Shown piece by piece: positions 27,912-37,414 of a DNA stretch of 64,000 nucleotides. Location: NCBI GenBank assembly GCA_963717745.1, contig CAVQXJ010000018.1:124001-188000 (forward strand), read 5' to 3'. Every line of letters starts with the position of its first letter. Positions within the stretch are counted from its first letter, which is position 1. Under the pieces are notes generated by a model that saw only the letters and a list, made by a program, of their open reading frames with translations, had not been told where the DNA came from and did no database searches. Made by a program: the position numbers and the translations under genes. Origin of the DNA: JACCXG01 sp963717745. Lineage in GTDB: Bacteria > Acidobacteriota > Vicinamibacteria > Vicinamibacterales > 2-12-FULL-66-21.

Positions 27912-29456
27912 ATGCGGAGTTCCAGGCCATTTGTGAGGACGCCACGCGTGCGGCTGACCGACGACCCCATCCAGCGAATCTCCATCGACAAGCTGATCGA
28001 AGGCGTGCAAGTGATCGGCTTCGACTGGACGTATCGGTACGTCAACGCGACGGCCGCCGCCCAGGGCCGCCGCGCCCGGGAGGAGCTGATCGGACAGACC
28101 GTGGAGGCCTGTTACCCCGGCATTCGGGCCACACCCGTGTTCCCCGCGCTGCAACGCGTCATGGAGACGCGGGTGGCCGAGCGGCTGGTCACCGACACCG
28201 TCTGTGGAGGTACGCCACGGTCCTTCGAGCTGCGGATCGAGCCGGTGCCCGAAGGGCTGCTGGTGCTCTCGCTGGATGTGACCGACCACCGCGACACCAT
28301 GCATCAGCTCCGGCAGGCGCAGAAGATGGGGACGATCGGACGGCTGGCGGGCGGGATCGCGCACGATTTCAACAACCTGCTGACGGCGATTCTGGGCTAC
28401 AGCGAGCTGGTGCTGGCGCGCAGGCTCGACGTCGAGATCGCGGCTGACATTCGCGAAATCCAGAAGGCCGGCGAGCGTGCGGCCAGGCTGACCAGACAGT
28501 TGCTGGCGTTCAGCAAGAAGCAGGGACTGGTGCCTCAGCGGCTGAAGCTCGCGGAGCTGCTGACCGAGATTCAGCCGATGCTGTGCCGTTTGATGCCTGA
28601 CGTGCAGGTGGACGTGCACACCGCGGCGGCCGCGGACGTGTACGTGTACTCGGATCCGGGGCAGCTCGAACAGGTCATCGTGAACCTGGCGGTCAATGCC
28701 CGCGATGCCATGCCCGGCGGTGGGCGCTTGCGGATCACAATGGACGTGCTCGAGGTCGAACAATCGAATGCCGAGCGTCACGGCGTCAGCGCCGGACCAC
28801 ATGTCGCGGTGACGGTCCAGGACACCGGCACGGGCATGGACACGGAAGTCCTGGCGCGCGCCTTCGAGCCGTTCTTCACCACCAAGGGGCCGCAGGACGG
28901 GACCGGCCTCGGGCTCTCCACCGTATTCGCCGTGGTGCAGCAGAGCGGTGGGTTCATCACCGTCGAGAGCGAGCTGGGGGTCGGCACGCGATTCACGATC
29001 TATCTGCCGACCGCCACCGCGCCGGATCAGAACCGCGCCGATGCGCGGTTGGCCCCCGTTGTTGCGGGAGGGGAAACGGTCCTGCTCGCCGAGCCGGATC
29101 CGGATGTCGCGCGGCTGCTCCAGAAAACACTCACGTCGGCCGGCTATGTCGTGCTGGTCGGCCACACCGCCGTCGAGGCGCTGTCGGTCGCCGAGGGCGC
29201 AGGGCCCATCCATCTGCTGATCGCCGAGCTGTTGATGCCTGGTATGCACGGCTCGGAGCTGGCGCAGGCGCTCGTCAGCCACCATCCGGAGCTGAAGGTG
29301 CTCTATGCGTCCGGGTTTCCGGACACGCGCGCGATCGACTCGGGGCAGGTCAGCGGCCGCGTCGCGCTGCTGGCCAAGCCATTCGTACCGGGTGATCTCC
29401 TTCGCCGGGTCCGGGCGCTGCTGGACGATCGCGCCGCCGCGCATTCACGCCAGTAG
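27912..29456 (+). CDS. PAS/HisKA hybrid histidine kinase with degenerate receiver domain
   Basis: 514 residues from ATG 27912; TTG 27903 is possible but less likely. Cytoplasmic: no membrane span. PAS-like domain (VQVIGFDWTYRYVNATAAAQ), DHp with phospho-accepting His in GRLAGGIAHDFNNLLTAILG, CA domain with VIVNLAVNARDAM (N box), DTGTGM (G1), FEPFFTTK (F box) and GTGLGLSTVF (G2). A receiver domain follows, but the position of the phospho-accepting Asp is Glu439 (HLLIAELLMPGMHG) and the acidic pair reads LLAEPDPD rather than VVDDE; the conserved Lys (LLAKPF) remains. The receiver may thus be constitutively on or purely structural. Kinase half looks fully active. Confidence 0.9.
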   Translation: MRSSRPFVRTPRVRLTDDPIQRISIDKLIEGVQVIGFDWTYRYVNATAAAQGRRAREELIGQTVEACYPGIRATPVFPALQRVMETRVAERLVTDTVCGGTPRSFELRIEPVPEGLLVLSLDVTDHRDTMHQLRQAQKMGTIGRLAGGIAHDFNNLLTAILGYSELVLARRLDVEIAADIREIQKAGERAARLTRQLLAFSKKQGLVPQRLKLAELLTEIQPMLCRLMPDVQVDVHTAAAADVYVYSDPGQLEQVIVNLAVNARDAMPGGGRLRITMDVLEVEQSNAERHGVSAGPHVAVTVQDTGTGMDTEVLARAFEPFFTTKGPQDGTGLGLSTVFAVVQQSGGFITVESELGVGTRFTIYLPTATAPDQNRADARLAPVVAGGETVLLAEPDPDVARLLQKTLTSAGYVVLVGHTAVEALSVAEGAGPIHLLIAELLMPGMHGSELAQALVSHHPELKVLYASGFPDTRAIDSGQVSGRVALLAKPFVPGDLLRRVRALLDDRAAAHSRQ

Positions 29457-29789
29457 TGCCCCATCCAATCATCTCGATCGAGGGAGCGCGCCCCGCCCCA
29501 TGTGCGCTGTTCGCTGTGCCCGGCGGAGCCAGGAATCGGTGGCCCGCGGTGGCGAACCCATGCCCCCACGGCCGTCTAATTCGAGGGTCAGTGGACGTGT
29601 CATTTTCAGCTCATCCATTAGCAGGCGACCGATTGGGCTGTCACGCCGATCTATTCAGAATCTCGAGCGAGGCCGACCCTCCGGCACGGAACACGCAGCC
29701 CGGTCCTAGACCGGTATCCCAGGGGGTGCCGCGGTGCCCAAGGTGAGACGGTCTCAGGCAGGAATGGCGAGCCAGGGTGGTCCTGTCCC
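29457..29789. other. Intergenic region between two hybrid kinases
   Basis: 333 bases. ORFs on both strands have no family resemblance and Pro/Arg/Ser-rich composition. I see no hairpin repeat, operator or RNA gene. It presumably holds the promoter of the kinase starting at 29790. Confidence 0.45.
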
Positions 29790-32264
29790 ATGACGGCCGA
29801 GCTTCCTCACCCAGACGAGGCGGCGCGCCTGCGGGCGCTGCGTCGCTACAGCGTGCTCGATCCCCCGACCGCGCAGGCGCTCGACGATCTGACGGAGCTC
29901 GCGGCCCACATCTGCGACGTGCCCATCTCGCTCATCTCGTTCGTCGACGAGCATCGGCAATGGTTCAAGCGGCGAATCGGCATGCCGTCCATCGACACAC
30001 CTCGCGACGTGTCGTTCTGCGGGCACGTCATTACCGGACGGGAAGTGATGGAGGTGGCGGACGCGGCGCGCGATCCGCGGTTCGCCGGTGCGCCGCTGGT
30101 CATCGGCGACTCGCAGATCCGCTTCTACGCCGCCGCGCCGCTGCTGACCGCGGACGGCCACGCCCTCGGCGCCTTGTGCGTGATGGATCGGGCGCCTCGC
30201 CGGTTGACGCCCGCTCAGCGAGACGGGCTCTCGAGGTTGAGCCGCCAGGTGATGGCGCAATTGGAACTGCGCCGCCGCACCGAGGAGCTCGCAGGGAGCG
30301 AAGCCAGGCTGTTCGAGGTGAAGGTCGTTGACATCATCGAGCGGAGGCGCGCCGACGAAGCGCTTCGCAACAGTGAAGATCGCTATCGCACGCTCTTCGA
30401 ATATGCTCCCGACGGCATCGTCATCGCCGACCGCACCAGCCACTACGTCGACGTCAATCCCGCGATCTGCCGGATGCTGGGATATTCGCGCGACGAGCTG
30501 ATTGGCATCCACGCCTCGGCGGTGGTGTCGCCGGAGGAGGTCGAACACATCGGATCGGCGCAGCGCCTCATGGGTCCGACCTCCGCCTACCATCACGAGT
30601 GGCGGTTCAGGCGCGAGGACGGGTCGACCTTCGTCGCGGACGTGCTTGCGACGCTGATGCCCGACGGCAATCTGATGGCGATGATCCGCGATGTGACGGA
30701 GCGGAATCATTCCCTCGAAGCCCTGCGCACGGCGGAAGAGCGCATGCGGTTCGTGCTGCAGAACGCGCAGGTCGGGATCTGGGACATGGATTACGCCACC
30801 GGCGTGATGCGCTGGTCCGAGACGATGGAAGCCCACTACGGACTGGAGCCTGGCAGCTTCGGCGGCACCATGGAGGCGTCGTTCGCGCAGATCCATCCGG
30901 ACGATCGCGAGTCCGTGCTGACGATCTTCCAGGCGGCGATGACGGCCGGCAGCGATTTCAGCATGGAGTACCGGGCGATCCGGCCGGACGGCACGGTGCG
31001 GTGGCTGAGCGGTGCCGGCCGGGTGCTGCTCGGGGAGCACGGCGGGCCGTTGCGCGCGGTCGGCATCGTTCAGGATGTCACCGCGCGGCGCATCCTGGAA
31101 GCGCAGTACCAACAGGCCCAGAAAATGGAGGCGGTGGGACGGCTGGCCGGGGGAGTGGCGCACGACTTCAACAACATGTTGACGGTGATTCTGGGGTACT
31201 GTGATCTCGTCACCGCCGATCTCGAGGCCGGGGATCGGCGGGGCGAAGACGTGGCGGAAATCCGGAAGGCCGGACAGCGCGCGGCCGGACTGACCCGGCA
31301 GTTGCTGGCGTTCAGCCGCCAGCAGATCATTGCGCCCACGTTGCTCGACCTCAATCGAATCGTCGAGGACTTCCGGGCGATGCTCGAACGCTTGATCGGC
31401 GAGGATGTGAGAGTGGTCCTCGCGCTCGCGCCCGCCCTCGGGCTGGTGACAGCCGATCGCGGACAGGTCGAGCAGATTGTGATGAATCTGGCGGTCAACG
31501 CGCGGGATGCGATGCCGAAGGGAGGCACGCTGACCATCGAAACCGGCAATGTGGAATTGGCCGCGCAACACGCCAAAACGCGCCTCGCCGTCACGCCCGG
31601 CCGCTACGTCGGACTGACCGTGAGGGATACGGGCACCGGCATGACCGCGGAGGTCCAGTCGCGCCTGTTCGAGCCGTTCTTCACCACCAAGGAACCCGGC
31701 AGAGGGACCGGGCTGGGTCTGGCGACGGTCTACGGCATCGTGACTCAGAGCGGCGGGAACGTCGCGGTCCACAGCGAAGTGCCCAACGGGACGGCCGTGA
31801 CCGTGTATTTTCCTCGAGCGGAGGCGGTGGAGATGGTTTCGGAAACGCCGGCTGCCGGCATTCAACCGAACGCCGGCACCCAGACGATCCTCGTGGTCGA
31901 CGACGAGAAGGGGCTTCGCGAGCTGGCCAAGCGGCTGCTTGAACGGCAGGGTTACACGGTGCTGATTGCCGGCGACGCGGCCGAGGCCTTCCGACTGGCC
32001 GACGACCACCCGTCGATCGACCTGCTGTTGACCGACGTCGTCATGCCCGGGCTCAGCGGACCCGAGATGACGCGGCAGCTACTCGCGGGGCGCCCCACGC
32101 TGAAGGTGATCTACATGTCCGGGTACACGGACGACGCCATCCTCGAGCACGAGGTCCTCAAGCCAGACATCGCCTTCCTGAACAAGCCGTTCACCGGCCA
32201 AACGCTCGGCAGCAAGATCCGGGAAGTACTCGAGCGCACCCAGCCTCCTTCGCCACCCGGCTAG
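29790..32264 (+). CDS. GAF-PAS-PAS hybrid histidine kinase with receiver
   Basis: 824 residues, soluble. Order: GAF domain (residues about 25-160; HICDVPISLISFVDEHRQWF, SFCGHVITGREVMEVADAAR), PAS one (YRTLFEYAPDGIVIADRTSH), PAS two with PAC (GIWDMDYATGVMRWSETMEA, GIVQDVTARRILEAQ), DHp with AVGRLAGGVAHDFNNMLTVI, CA domain with VMNLAVNARDAMPKG, DTGTGM and GTGLGLATVYG, and receiver TILVVDDEKGLREL with phospho-acceptor LLLTDVVMPGLSG and FLNKPF. All catalytic residues present. ATG 29790 is preceded by a GTGG-rich leader without a strong ribosome site. Its kinase and receiver halves are closely similar in layout to the preceding gene, suggesting duplication. Confidence 0.9.
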   Translation: MTAELPHPDEAARLRALRRYSVLDPPTAQALDDLTELAAHICDVPISLISFVDEHRQWFKRRIGMPSIDTPRDVSFCGHVITGREVMEVADAARDPRFAGAPLVIGDSQIRFYAAAPLLTADGHALGALCVMDRAPRRLTPAQRDGLSRLSRQVMAQLELRRRTEELAGSEARLFEVKVVDIIERRRADEALRNSEDRYRTLFEYAPDGIVIADRTSHYVDVNPAICRMLGYSRDELIGIHASAVVSPEEVEHIGSAQRLMGPTSAYHHEWRFRREDGSTFVADVLATLMPDGNLMAMIRDVTERNHSLEALRTAEERMRFVLQNAQVGIWDMDYATGVMRWSETMEAHYGLEPGSFGGTMEASFAQIHPDDRESVLTIFQAAMTAGSDFSMEYRAIRPDGTVRWLSGAGRVLLGEHGGPLRAVGIVQDVTARRILEAQYQQAQKMEAVGRLAGGVAHDFNNMLTVILGYCDLVTADLEAGDRRGEDVAEIRKAGQRAAGLTRQLLAFSRQQIIAPTLLDLNRIVEDFRAMLERLIGEDVRVVLALAPALGLVTADRGQVEQIVMNLAVNARDAMPKGGTLTIETGNVELAAQHAKTRLAVTPGRYVGLTVRDTGTGMTAEVQSRLFEPFFTTKEPGRGTGLGLATVYGIVTQSGGNVAVHSEVPNGTAVTVYFPRAEAVEMVSETPAAGIQPNAGTQTILVVDDEKGLRELAKRLLERQGYTVLIAGDAAEAFRLADDHPSIDLLLTDVVMPGLSGPEMTRQLLAGRPTLKVIYMSGYTDDAILEHEVLKPDIAFLNKPFTGQTLGSKIREVLERTQPPSPPG

Positions 32265-32293
32265 TCGAGCTGGACGATCGGCGCCACCGTTGC

Positions 32294-32741
32294 ATGGGTC
32301 GCCGCGTGCACCCCCCCGAGTTGTCAGAGCTGTCCTCCGTCGACGTCGACCATCTCTCGCGCGGCTATCCGCGGCCTCAACTCCGTCGCGCCCACTGGCG
32401 GTCGCTGAACGGTCAGTGGGATTTCAGGCTGGATCCCTCCGCCACACTCGCCCTGTCCGAGGTGACCTGCGCCACTGACCCTGGCAAATGGGGCTATTCC
32501 AGGTGCAGCACCGAGGAGCTCGCGGAGCGATACGCCACGCTGCCCCGCACGGTTCGCTCGCTCGATCTGCTCGCGGGGTTCTGTTATTACGCAGTTTGCC
32601 GACACCTACCAGGAAGCGAACGGGCTGCTGTATGCCGATCGCCGGCCGAAGTTTCCGCTCGTCCTGATGGCCGCGGCGACCTCCGGCTCCGCCCGTCCCG
32701 CCGATCCGGATCCGCCGGCGCGGCCCGATTCCGACGAGTGA
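32294..32741 (+). pseudogene. Remnant of a glycoside hydrolase family 2 enzyme (core deleted, one frameshift)
   Basis: Residues 28-50 read YPRPQLRRAHWRSLNGQWDF, the usual first strand of GH2 beta-galactosidase/glucuronidase-type enzymes. About 15 codons later the text is already that of the C-terminal end of the catalytic barrel: GKWGYSRCSTEELAERYATL then RSLDLLAGFCY and, after a frame change near 32590, TQFADTYQEANGLLYADRRP KFPL. About 450-500 residues including both catalytic glutamates are missing. The frame closes at TGA 32741. This is a deletion remnant rather than a short functional protein; only knowledge of the GH2 family supports the call. Confidence 0.7.
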
Positions 32742-32915
32742 TGGCCGATCGACGACGGTCGAGGTGTGGCAACGGCTGACGAGGCCCGAACGGATGCGAT
32801 ACGCGGCCTGAGCGAATGCGCGGCGGGCGCCGGTCGGACGGGCGGGAATGACCGAACCCGCTTCGCGTCAATCGCCGACTGAACCGAGGGCACGGTTCTT
32901 GGAGCCACAGACGGC

Positions 32916-34127
32916 ATGGCGACTCCACCGTCCGGCCGTCGGCGTCCCTCGGAAGCGGCACCCTCAATCCAGGTTCATGAACCGCCCGACATCGTCACCC
33001 TGACCCACCTGCGGTGGGACTTCGTCTTTCAGCGGCCGCAACACCTGCTGACCCGCTGCGCGCGGCGGCATCGCGTGTTCGTGATCGAGGAGCCGGTGAT
33101 CGACGACGGTCCACCGCGACTCGACGTGTCGGTGCGGCAGCATGGGATTCACGTCGTCGTTCCCCGTTTCCAGGCGCGGCCGTCCGGCGAGTCGGCGGCG
33201 CTGCAGGCGCAGCTGCTGCGAGGCTTCTTCCGTGACCACCGAATCGCCGACTACGTGCTCTGGTACTACACGCCGATGGCGATGGAGTTCACCCGCGATC
33301 TCACTCCGCGCGCCGTGGTGTACGACTGCATGGACGAGCTCTCGGCATTCGCCGGTGCGCCTGCCGCCATGCGCGAGCGCGAACAGGAGCTGCTGGCCCG
33401 CGCGGACGTCGTCTTCACCGGGGGCCAGACCCTCTACGAGAGCAAGCGGCACAGCCACCCGAACGTGCACGCGTTTCCGAGCAGCGTCGACGTCCACCAC
33501 TTTGCCCGCGGCCGGGTGAAGCAGCCGGACCCCGACGACCAGGCCCACATCCCGCATCCCCGGCTGGGATTCTTCGGGGTGGTGGACGAGCGCATGGACC
33601 TCGACCTGCTAGGGCAGCTATCGGCGGCGCGTCCGGATTGGCACCTCGTGATCGTGGGACCGGTCGTCAAGATCGACCCCTCCGTCCTGCCGGTCGCGGC
33701 CAACATCCACTACCTCGGGCCGAAGCAATACGACGAGCTGCCGTCGTACCTGGCCGGCTGGGACGTCGCGCTGCTCCCGTTCGCGCGTAACGACGCCACC
33801 CGTTTCATCAGCCCGACCAAGACGCCCGAGTATCTCGCTGCTGGCAAGCCCGTGGTCTCGACGTCGATTCGCGACGTGGTCCGTCCGTACGGCGTTCAAG
33901 GGCTGGCGAGAATCGCCGATCAGGCGGACGAGTTCGAGACGGCAGTCGAAGCGGCGCTCGCCGAGGATGCGACGGAACGATTGCGTCACGTCGACGCCTT
34001 CCTCACGCAGACATCGTGGGAGGGCACGTGGACCCGCATGTATCGGCTGGTCAATGCGGCGATGGCGGCTGAAGAGAGCGGCACCCCAGCCGACTCGTTG
34101 CCGGCCGCCGCTCCGGGCGTAGCTTGA
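32916..34127 (+). CDS. Glycosyltransferase, GT4/TuaH-like
   Basis: 403 residues, GT-B fold. Start region VTLTHLRWDFVFQRPQHLLT is the hallmark of the TuaH-like glycosyltransferases found beside UDP-galactopyranose mutases. N-domain: YVLWYYTPMAMEF, AVVYDCMDELSAFAGAP, ADVVFTGGQTLYESK. C-domain: HPRLGFFGVVDERMDLDLL, WHLVIVGPVVKIDP, IHYLGPKQYDELPSYLAGWD, FISPTKTPEYLAAGKPVVST (the E-x7-E-like nucleotide-binding segment). Probably transfers galactofuranose or another sugar to a surface polysaccharide; the donor is inference from the mutase gene 50 bases downstream. Confidence 0.85.
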   Translation: MATPPSGRRRPSEAAPSIQVHEPPDIVTLTHLRWDFVFQRPQHLLTRCARRHRVFVIEEPVIDDGPPRLDVSVRQHGIHVVVPRFQARPSGESAALQAQLLRGFFRDHRIADYVLWYYTPMAMEFTRDLTPRAVVYDCMDELSAFAGAPAAMREREQELLARADVVFTGGQTLYESKRHSHPNVHAFPSSVDVHHFARGRVKQPDPDDQAHIPHPRLGFFGVVDERMDLDLLGQLSAARPDWHLVIVGPVVKIDPSVLPVAANIHYLGPKQYDELPSYLAGWDVALLPFARNDATRFISPTKTPEYLAAGKPVVSTSIRDVVRPYGVQGLARIADQADEFETAVEAALAEDATERLRHVDAFLTQTSWEGTWTRMYRLVNAAMAAEESGTPADSLPAAAPGVA

Positions 34128-34176
34128 GCGATGGGCCGGGATTTCGATTCATTTCGACGGCCTGAAGGGTGGGTGG

Positions 34177-35291
34177 GTGTTCGATTATCTCGTGGTCGGC
34201 GCCGGGTTCGCGGGCAGCGTGCTCGCCGAGCGGCTGGCCGAAGGCTCCGGCAAGAAGGTCCTCGTCGTGGACAAGCGCCCGCACATCGGCGGGAATGCGT
34301 ACGACCAGTACGACGAGCATGGCATCCTGATTCACAAGTACGGACCGCACATCTTCCATACCAACTCCCGGGATGTGTTCGAGTACCTGTCGCGGTTCAC
34401 GGCGTGGCGCAACTACCAGCACCGCGTGCGCGCCTGGGTCGACGGCCAGCTGGTGCCGATCCCGATCAATCTGGACACGATCAATCTGCTGTACGGGACC
34501 CGCTTCACGTCGTTTCAGCTGCAGGAGTTCTACGATTCGATCGCCGAGCCGCGCGACGTCGTCCGCACCTCCGAAGACGTGATCATCAGCAAGGTCGGGC
34601 GGGAGCTCTACGAGAAGTTCTTCCGCAATTACACCCGGAAGCAATGGGGCCTCGATCCGTCCGAGCTCGACGCCACGGTGATCGCCCGCATTCCGGTCCG
34701 GACCAATCGCGACGATCGCTACTTCACCGACAGCTACCAGGTGATGCCGGCCCACGGCTTCACCCGGATGTTCGAACGCATGCTCGCGCATCCGAACATC
34801 AAGATCATGCTGAACACCGACTACCGTGAGATCGAGGGCTCGATCGCCTACGACCGGGTGGTGTTCACCGGACCCGTCGACGAATACTTCGACTTCCGCT
34901 TCGGCAAGCTGCCGTACCGGTCGCTCGAGTTCAAGTTCGAGACTCTGGACACCGCCTGTCATCAGCCGGTCGCGGTCGTCAACTATCCCAACGACAACGC
35001 CTCACCCGGATCACCGAGATCAAGCACATCACCGGGCAGGCGCACCCGAAAACCACCCTCGTGACGGAGTATCCCCGCGCCGACGGGGATCCCTACTACC
35101 CCGTTCCCCGGCCGGAAAACACCGCGCTGTATCGGAAATATCAGGAACTGGCGGACGCCACCGAAGGCGTGCACTTCGTCGGACGGCTGGCGACCTACAA
35201 GTACTACAACATGGATCAGGTCGTCGCCCAGGCGCTGTCGACCTACGCGAGGATCGTCGGGGTGCCGCGACGTGAGCTGCTCGGGGCGTGA
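34177..35291 (+). CDS. glf: UDP-galactopyranose mutase (one frameshift)
   Basis: FAD enzyme converting UDP-galactopyranose to UDP-galactofuranose for surface glycans. GTG start at 34177, FDYLVVGAGFAGSVLAERLA (FAD dinucleotide-binding), HIGGNAYDQYD, HKYGPHIFHTN, ELYEKFFRNYTRKQWGLDPS and FGKLPYRSLEFKFETLD are family signatures. Near 35003 the sequence reads aacgcctcaccc where homologues have N-A-F/Y-T-R-I; one missing T restores LTRITEIKHITGQAHP, and the frame then runs through GVHFVGRLATYKYYNMDQVV to TGA 35291. Joined length about 370 residues is normal. Sits between a glycosyltransferase and a GH1/RmlD gene whose ATG overlaps the stop (TGATG). Confidence 0.88.
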
Positions 35292-37005
35292 TGGAGTCGA
35301 GCGCGGAGGCGGGGCCGCGGCCGGAGTTGGAGCTGTGGGGCGGCATCGAGTGCACCGTCAACCGGGTCGGCGATCGCTATCACGATCAACTCGAACGGAC
35401 CGGTCATGCCGACCGGTCTGACGACCTCGGTCAGGTCGCGGCGCTCGGGATTCGCCGGCTGCGCTATCCAGTGCTCTGGGAGCGAGTCGCCCCGGAGCAC
35501 CCGGACCGGCCGGATTGGCGATGGACTGACGTCCGCCTCAGCGATCTTCGATCGCTCGAGATCGCGCCGATCGCGGGGCTCGTCCACCACGGCAGCGGCC
35601 CCGTCTACTCGACGCTGCTCGATTCGGCCGCGAGCGGTACGTCGACGTCGAGGCCGTGCGCGCGTGCCGCGTTGTCTCCGGACACCAGGCGATCCTGAGC
35701 GAAGCGTGGCAGCGATACGCGCGGCCGCTCGCGGTCACCGAGCTCCACCTCGGCTCGACCCGCGAAGAGCAGATGCGGTGGATGCTCGAGGCTTGGGACG
35801 CCGCCCACAGTGCCCGTCGCGGCGGGGTCGACGTGCGAGCGGTCACCGCGTGGGCGCTCTTCGGCCTCGCCGACTGGGACAGTCTCGTCACGCGTCTCGC
35901 TGGCCACTACGAGCCCGGTGCGTTCGACGTCCGCGGACCGTCTCCGCGCATCACGGGGCTCGGCACGGTGCTGACCGATTTGGCCTCCGGCCGCTCGCCG
36001 GCACAACCCGTCCTCGATGCGCGAGGCTGGTGGCGCCGGCAGGACCGGCTCTGGGTCGTCCCGCACGCCGACCCCTACCCTCAGGGTTTTCCGCCCGAGC
36101 CCTCGTCGATGCGCGGCCGCGCGCGCGTCGGTCGCCGGCCGATCCTGATTGCCGGCGGCAATGGCACTCTGGCCACGGCGTTCGCGCGGATCTGCGCGTC
36201 CCGCGGCCTGAGCTGTGAGCTGTTGCCGCGGGCGCAGCTGGACATCGCCGACGCAGGGTCGGTCGCCACGGCCCTCGAGCGCCTCCGGCCGTGGGCGGTC
36301 GTCAACGCCGCGGGCTATGTCCGGGTGGACGATGCTGAATCGGACGAACTTCGCTGCCGCCGCGAGAACACGAGCGGAGCCGAGCGCCTGGCCGAGGCCT
36401 GCAGCCGCCGCGGACTGCGGCTGATGTGCTTCTCGTCCGACCTGGTGTTCGATGGACGCACTCGACGTCCGTATCGTGAGAGTGACCCCGTCGCGCCGCT
36501 GTCCGCATACGGTCGAAGCAAGGCCGACGCGGAAATCGGTGTGCTGGCGAGGTGCGGTGACGCGCTCATCGCACGGACCAGCGCGTTGTTCGGTCCCTGG
36601 GACGAGGCGAACGTGGTGACTCGATTGGGTGCGGCACTCGCGGCGGGACAGGCGTGGCGCGCCCCGACGGATCAACGCGTGTCTCCGACCTACGTGCCGG
36701 ACCTGGTCAATGTCTCGCTCGATCTGCTCATCGACGGCGCGGACGGGGTCTGGCATCTCGCCAACGAGGGCGATGTCAGTTGGGCGGAGCTGGCGCGCAA
36801 GGCCGCGGCGGCCCTGGGCTACCCGGAGGAGCTGGTCGAGGACTGCCTGACCGCCGATCTCCCGCTTGCCGCGGCCCGGCCCTCCTACAGCGTGCTGGGC
36901 ACCGAACGCGGCCAACGGCTGCCGGCGCTGGACGATGCACTGTCGAGATTCGTGGCAGAACGGAGACGCCAGCGCCGCCGGCCCTCTCGAGGGACCGCCG
37001 CCTAG
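35291..37005 (+). CDS. GH1-like / RmlD-like fusion protein with internal deletion in the GH1 part
   Basis: N-terminal GH1-like segment ELWGGIECTVNRVGDRYHDQ to AGLVHHGSGPVYSTLLDS; then, with a frame change near 35630, the sequence continues directly at GRERYVDVEAVRA and TELHLGSTREEQMRWMLEAW, WALFGLADWDSLVT, HYEPGAFDVRG. In intact relatives roughly 180 residues with the acid/base glutamate lie between these points. The C-terminal half (from about 36140) is a complete RmlD/SDR dTDP-4-dehydrorhamnose-reductase-like domain: LIAGGNGTLATAFARICASR, VVNAAGYVRVDDAESDE, FSSDLVFDGR, YGRSKADAE (YxxxK). The fused family occurs in polysaccharide clusters. Here the hydrolase domain is presumably dead; the reductase domain could still be translated, for example from the ATG at 35656. 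Stop is two bases from the convergent response-regulator stop. Confidence 0.75.
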
Positions 37006-37007
37006 AG

Positions 37008-37409
37008 TTAGCGATCCGCCGCTAGGTGCCCGGTACGGCCCAAGCCGTTCCCCATGCACGCTTTCACCGTTCTCATCAGCAACTCCGGCGTGAACGGCTT
37101 CCGGATCACCGCGTCGAACAAGTGGTCCTGTTGGGGCAGGGCGGTCGGCAGAGACGTCATCATGACGATCGGGATGCGGCGATGCTCCGCGCTGCTGCGC
37201 ATGGCGGTTCCGAGCTCCACCCCGTCCATGACCGGCATCATGAGGTCGGTGATGACGAGGTCGACCGTTCGTTCGCGAAGCACGTCGAGCGCGAGCCGGC
37301 CGTTGATCGCCAGGGCGACGTCGTAGTCGAGCTCACGCAGCATATCGCGCAACATCTCGGCGAGTCCGAACTCGTCGTCGACGATCAGGATGGACCCCTG
37401 AGTGCCCAC
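37008..37409 (-). CDS. Single-domain response regulator
   Basis: 133 residues, receiver only. GTG start at 37409, five bases after the KaiC-like stop. ILIVDDEFGLAEMLRDMLRE (acidic pocket), phospho-acceptor in LVITDLMMPVMDG, switch Thr/Ser in VMMTSLP and Lys in VIRKPFTP. No output domain, so it acts by protein contact or phosphorelay. The much longer open frame upstream of the GTG is Arg/Asp-rich shadow of the KaiC-like gene. Last gene of an operon with two kinases and the KaiC-like ATPase. Confidence 0.85.
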   Translation of the reverse strand: MGTQGSILIVDDEFGLAEMLRDMLRELDYDVALAINGRLALDVLRERTVDLVITDLMMPVMDGVELGTAMRSSAEHRRIPIVMMTSLPTALPQQDHLFDAVIRKPFTPELLMRTVKACMGNGLGRTGHLAADR

Positions 37410-37414
37410 CCGCG

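Noticed and set aside
27759..29444. Minus-strand ORF of 561 codons opposite the PAS kinase
   Set aside because: Antisense shadow running through the tandem repeat; no recognisable domain.
29754..32009. Minus-strand ORF of 751 codons opposite the GAF-PAS-PAS kinase
   Set aside because: Antisense shadow; no domain resemblance, and the plus strand is a complete kinase with all catalytic motifs.
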